Source: Burkholderiales bacterium
GTDB taxonomy: Bacteria > Pseudomonadota > Gammaproteobacteria > Burkholderiales > Burkholderiaceae_E
Direction: 5' to 3'
NCBI GenBank assembly: GCA_020348765.1
Contig: CP070753.1
Span: forward strand, 1,100,957 to 1,108,622
Length of the DNA: 7,666 bases
The position numbers were made by a program, and so were the translations under genes. Below, piece by piece: positions 5,945 to 7,666 of the stretch. How positions within the stretch are numbered: position 1 is the first letter of the stretch; every line of letters begins with the position of its first letter. The notes beneath the pieces were generated by a model. That model saw only the letters and a list, made by a program, of their open reading frames with translations, did no database searches and had not been told where the DNA came from.

Positions 5945-6778
5945 TCAACTCGATTTGATCGCCTTGAACGCCCGCGTCTGCTCGGTGAGCGCGCGTTCGG
6001 TTGGCAGGCGCTCCATCGAGGACGCGCCGTAGAAGCCGTGGCAGTGCGACGTGTTCTGCATGATGTAGCGCGCATCTTCGGGCATCGCGACCGGCCCGCC
6101 GTGGACCAGCACGATGATCTCCGGATTGACCCTGAGCGCGGCCTCGGCCCACGCGTCGACCAGTGCCGGGCAGTCCTGCAGCCGGCGCGAGGTCTCGGCG
6201 CCGATCGCGCCGCCGGTGGTGAGGCCCAGGTGGCACACGACGAAGTCGGCGCCGACCTTCGCCATCGCGGCGGCCTCGTCGGCGTTGAACACGTACGGCG
6301 TGGTCAGCAGGTCCTTGTCGTGCGCGAGCCGGATCATGTCGACCTCGCGCCCGTACGACATGCCGGTTTCCTCGAGGTTGGCCCGGAACGTGCCGTCGAT
6401 CAGGCCGACGGTCGGAAAGTTCTGCACCCCGGAAAAGCCGATCGCCTTGACCTGGTCGAGATAATGATCGAACAGGCAGAAAGGATCGGTGCCGTTGACG
6501 CCGGCCAGAACCGGCGTGCGCTCGACCACCGGCAGCACTTCGCGCGCCATCTCCATCACGATCTCGTTCGCGTTGCCGTAGGCCATGAGCCCGGACAGGG
6601 ACCCGCGGCCCGCCATCCGATAGCGTCCCGAGTTGTAGATCACGATCAGGTCGATGCCGCCGGCCTCCTCGCACTTGGCCGACAGGCCGGTTCCGGCGCC
6701 GCCGCCGATGATCGGCTCGCCGCGACGCTTCATGTCGCGGAACCGGTCCATCAGCGCGCTTCGCTCAATGTGCGGCAT
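5945..6778 (-). CDS. Phosphoenolpyruvate hydrolase-like TIM-barrel protein
   Basis: This 277-residue protein matches the PEP-hydrolase-like TIM-barrel family that accompanies Tm-1/UPF0261 proteins. Diagnostic stretches are [20 protein letters not shown] (residues 25-44), [20 protein letters not shown] (45-64), [11 protein letters not shown] (90-100), [16 protein letters not shown] (117-132), the [10 protein letters not shown] loop (181-190) and VLVHGGPV (223-230). The Gly-rich loops at strand ends look like phosphate or carboxylate binding sites of the barrel. The ATG at 6778 is chosen because an AGAGGA ribosome-binding site lies 9 nt upstream. The frame is open for 63 further codons upstream, but that part lies inside the UPF0261 gene and is Arg/Ser-rich shadow sequence. 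The gene overlaps the UPF0261 gene by 14 nt and is followed 13 nt later by the flotillin gene. The family name is historical, and the actual reaction here is unproven. Confidence 0.9.
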   Translation of the reverse strand: MPHIERSALMDRFRDMKRRGEPIIGGGAGTGLSAKCEEAGGIDLIVIYNSGRYRMAGRGSLSGLMAYGNANEIVMEMAREVLPVVERTPVLAGVNGTDPFCLFDHYLDQVKAIGFSGVQNFPTVGLIDGTFRANLEETGMSYGREVDMIRLAHDKDLLTTPYVFNADEAAAMAKVGADFVVCHLGLTTGGAIGAETSRRLQDCPALVDAWAEAALRVNPEIIVLVHGGPVAMPEDARYIMQNTSHCHGFYGASSMERLPTERALTEQTRAFKAIKSS

Positions 6779-7666
6779 GTCGCTTGGTCCTCTGCATGGG
6801 GTGGATCGCCTCGAGTGCATCGACGGCCGCCGCCGCGAACTCCGGCGAATTGATGTGGTGCGGCATGCGGAGCAGGTGGCGGTGGGCGCTCTGGTGGAAA
6901 TGCTGGGCGATCGCGTCGAACAGCGCCTGGTCGGCCTGCGGGTCGTGAAACGGCTGCCCCGGCGCATCGAGTGCGGACACGCCGCCCGCCGGAAGCAGGA
7001 AGCGCACCGGACCTGTCATCGCGTTCAGTCGCTCCGCGATCCATCGGCCCATGCGCGCGTTCTCTTCGGGCGTGGTCCGCATCAGCGTGACCTGGGGGTT
7101 GTGCTCGACGAACGTGCGGTTGCGGTAGCGTTCGGGCACGGTGTCGCGCGGCCCGAAATTGACCATGTCCAGTGCGCCGACCGAGCCGACGTAGGGAATG
7201 CGCGTGCGGACGAATGCGCCGAAGCGATCCTCGTCTGCGGCGAAGACGCCGCCCATCATCATGTCGCAGACCTCGGTCGTGGTCAGGTCGATCGCCGCCG
7301 CCAGCAGGCCGCTGTCGGCGAGCTTCTCCATCGACCGGCCGCCGACTCCGGTGGCGTGAAACACCAGACACTCGTAGTGCGGCTCGAGCCTGGCGACGAT
7401 CTGCTGCACCGCGGGCGTGGTCACGCCGAACATCGTCAGGCCGACGGCGGGCTTGGCGTCCGCTGGCCTGACCGCATCGCGCGCCGCGGCCCGGAGCATG
7501 CCGGCGAGCGCGTGCGCGCCGTTGGCGAGCACCTGGCGCGAGATCTGGTTCAATCCCTGCACGTCGGTGACCGAGTACATCATCATGATGTCGGACGGGC
7601 CGACGTAGGCCTGCACGTTGCCCGACGCCACCGATGAGATCAGCACCTTGGGCACACCGATGGGCA
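6765..7666 (-). CDS. Tm-1-like ATP-binding (UPF0261 family) protein, N-terminus missing
   Basis: The frame is open to the right edge and gives 299 complete residues and a stop, so the start codon and the first part of the N-terminal domain lie outside the window (family members are usually around 400 residues or more). Recognisable family stretches are [14 protein letters not shown] and [15 protein letters not shown] near the visible start, [14 protein letters not shown] in the middle, [14 protein letters not shown] after it, and [19 protein letters not shown] near the C-terminus. The Gly-rich GVGGRS loop is a plausible phosphate-binding site. The family is named after the tomato Tm-1 antiviral protein, whose N-terminal domain binds ATP; the role of bacterial members is largely unknown. 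The 3' end overlaps the next gene by 14 nt, which suggests translational coupling and a shared function. A GTG at 7655 should not be taken as the start because the conserved PIGVPK stretch continues upstream of it. Confidence 0.9.
   Translation of the reverse strand, partial: PIGVPKVLISSVASGNVQAYVGPSDIMMMYSVTDVQGLNQISRQVLANGAHALAGMLRAAARDAVRPADAKPAVGLTMFGVTTPAVQQIVARLEPHYECLVFHATGVGGRSMEKLADSGLLAAAIDLTTTEVCDMMMGGVFAADEDRFGAFVRTRIPYVGSVGALDMVNFGPRDTVPERYRNRTFVEHNPQVTLMRTTPEENARMGRWIAERLNAMTGPVRFLLPAGGVSALDAPGQPFHDPQADQALFDAIAQHFHQSAHRHLLRMPHHINSPEFAAAAVDALEAIHPMQRTKRHAAH
6788..6793 (-). promoter_or_regulatory. Ribosome-binding site of the TIM-barrel gene
   Basis: AGAGGA on the minus strand lies 9 nt before the ATG at 6778, inside the 3' end of the UPF0261 gene. 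It decides between this start and the longer open frame upstream. Confidence 0.65.

Noticed and set aside
3262..6853. Two overlapping long plus-strand open frames (898 and 767 codons)
   Set aside because: Both are antisense to the flotillin and its neighbours. Their Leu/Asp- or Ser/Arg-rich periodic composition mirrors the coiled-coil repeat of the real gene.
6779..6967. 63-codon upstream extension of the TIM-barrel protein
   Set aside because: It overlaps the conserved C-terminus of the UPF0261 gene in another frame, is Arg/Ser-rich, and the downstream ATG has a good ribosome-binding site.

Overview
The window is GC-rich (roughly two thirds G+C by eye). It holds one densely packed, single-direction gene cluster, with every supported gene on the minus strand, so transcription runs from the right edge to the left. 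The codon bias (strong G/C third positions), the tight gene packing and the protein families fit a high-GC proteobacterium. A Burkholderiales-like betaproteobacterium is my best guess, but that is inference. No tRNA, rRNA, CRISPR array, insertion sequence or phage gene is visible.

Layout in transcription order: (1) a Tm-1-like/UPF0261 ATP-binding protein, cut by the right edge (6765-7666); (2) a phosphoenolpyruvate-hydrolase-like TIM barrel overlapping it by 14 nt (5945-6778); (3) a 685-aa flotillin-like SPFH membrane protein with an exceptionally regular 11-residue coiled coil (3874-5931); (4) a small SRPBCC-fold protein (3436-3870); (5) a fusion of a second SRPBCC domain to a zinc-independent NAD(P)H:quinone-oxidoreductase-type MDR enzyme (1884-3431); (6) an alpha/beta hydrolase (939-1730); (7) a metal-dependent amidohydrolase cut by the left edge (1-920). 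Gaps between genes are -14, 13, 3, 4, 153 and 18 nt, so all seven are probably one operon. The only sizeable gap, 1731-1883, can hold a 49-codon basic ORF coupled to both neighbours and also contains a perfect hairpin. The operon promoter and terminator lie outside the window.

How the genes may work together: genes 1 and 2 correspond to the two halves of the plant Tm-1 protein and are probably partners. The SRPBCC proteins, oxidoreductase, alpha/beta hydrolase and amidohydrolase look like an enzyme set for modifying and opening a small organic molecule. The flotillin would place the system at the membrane, possibly as a scaffold. The substrate cannot be read from the sequence. The points most worth a second look are the flotillin inside a catabolic-type operon, its 23 uninterrupted hendecads with a 44-residue higher-order period, and the SRPBCC-oxidoreductase fusion next to a free-standing paralogue of its own N-terminal domain.
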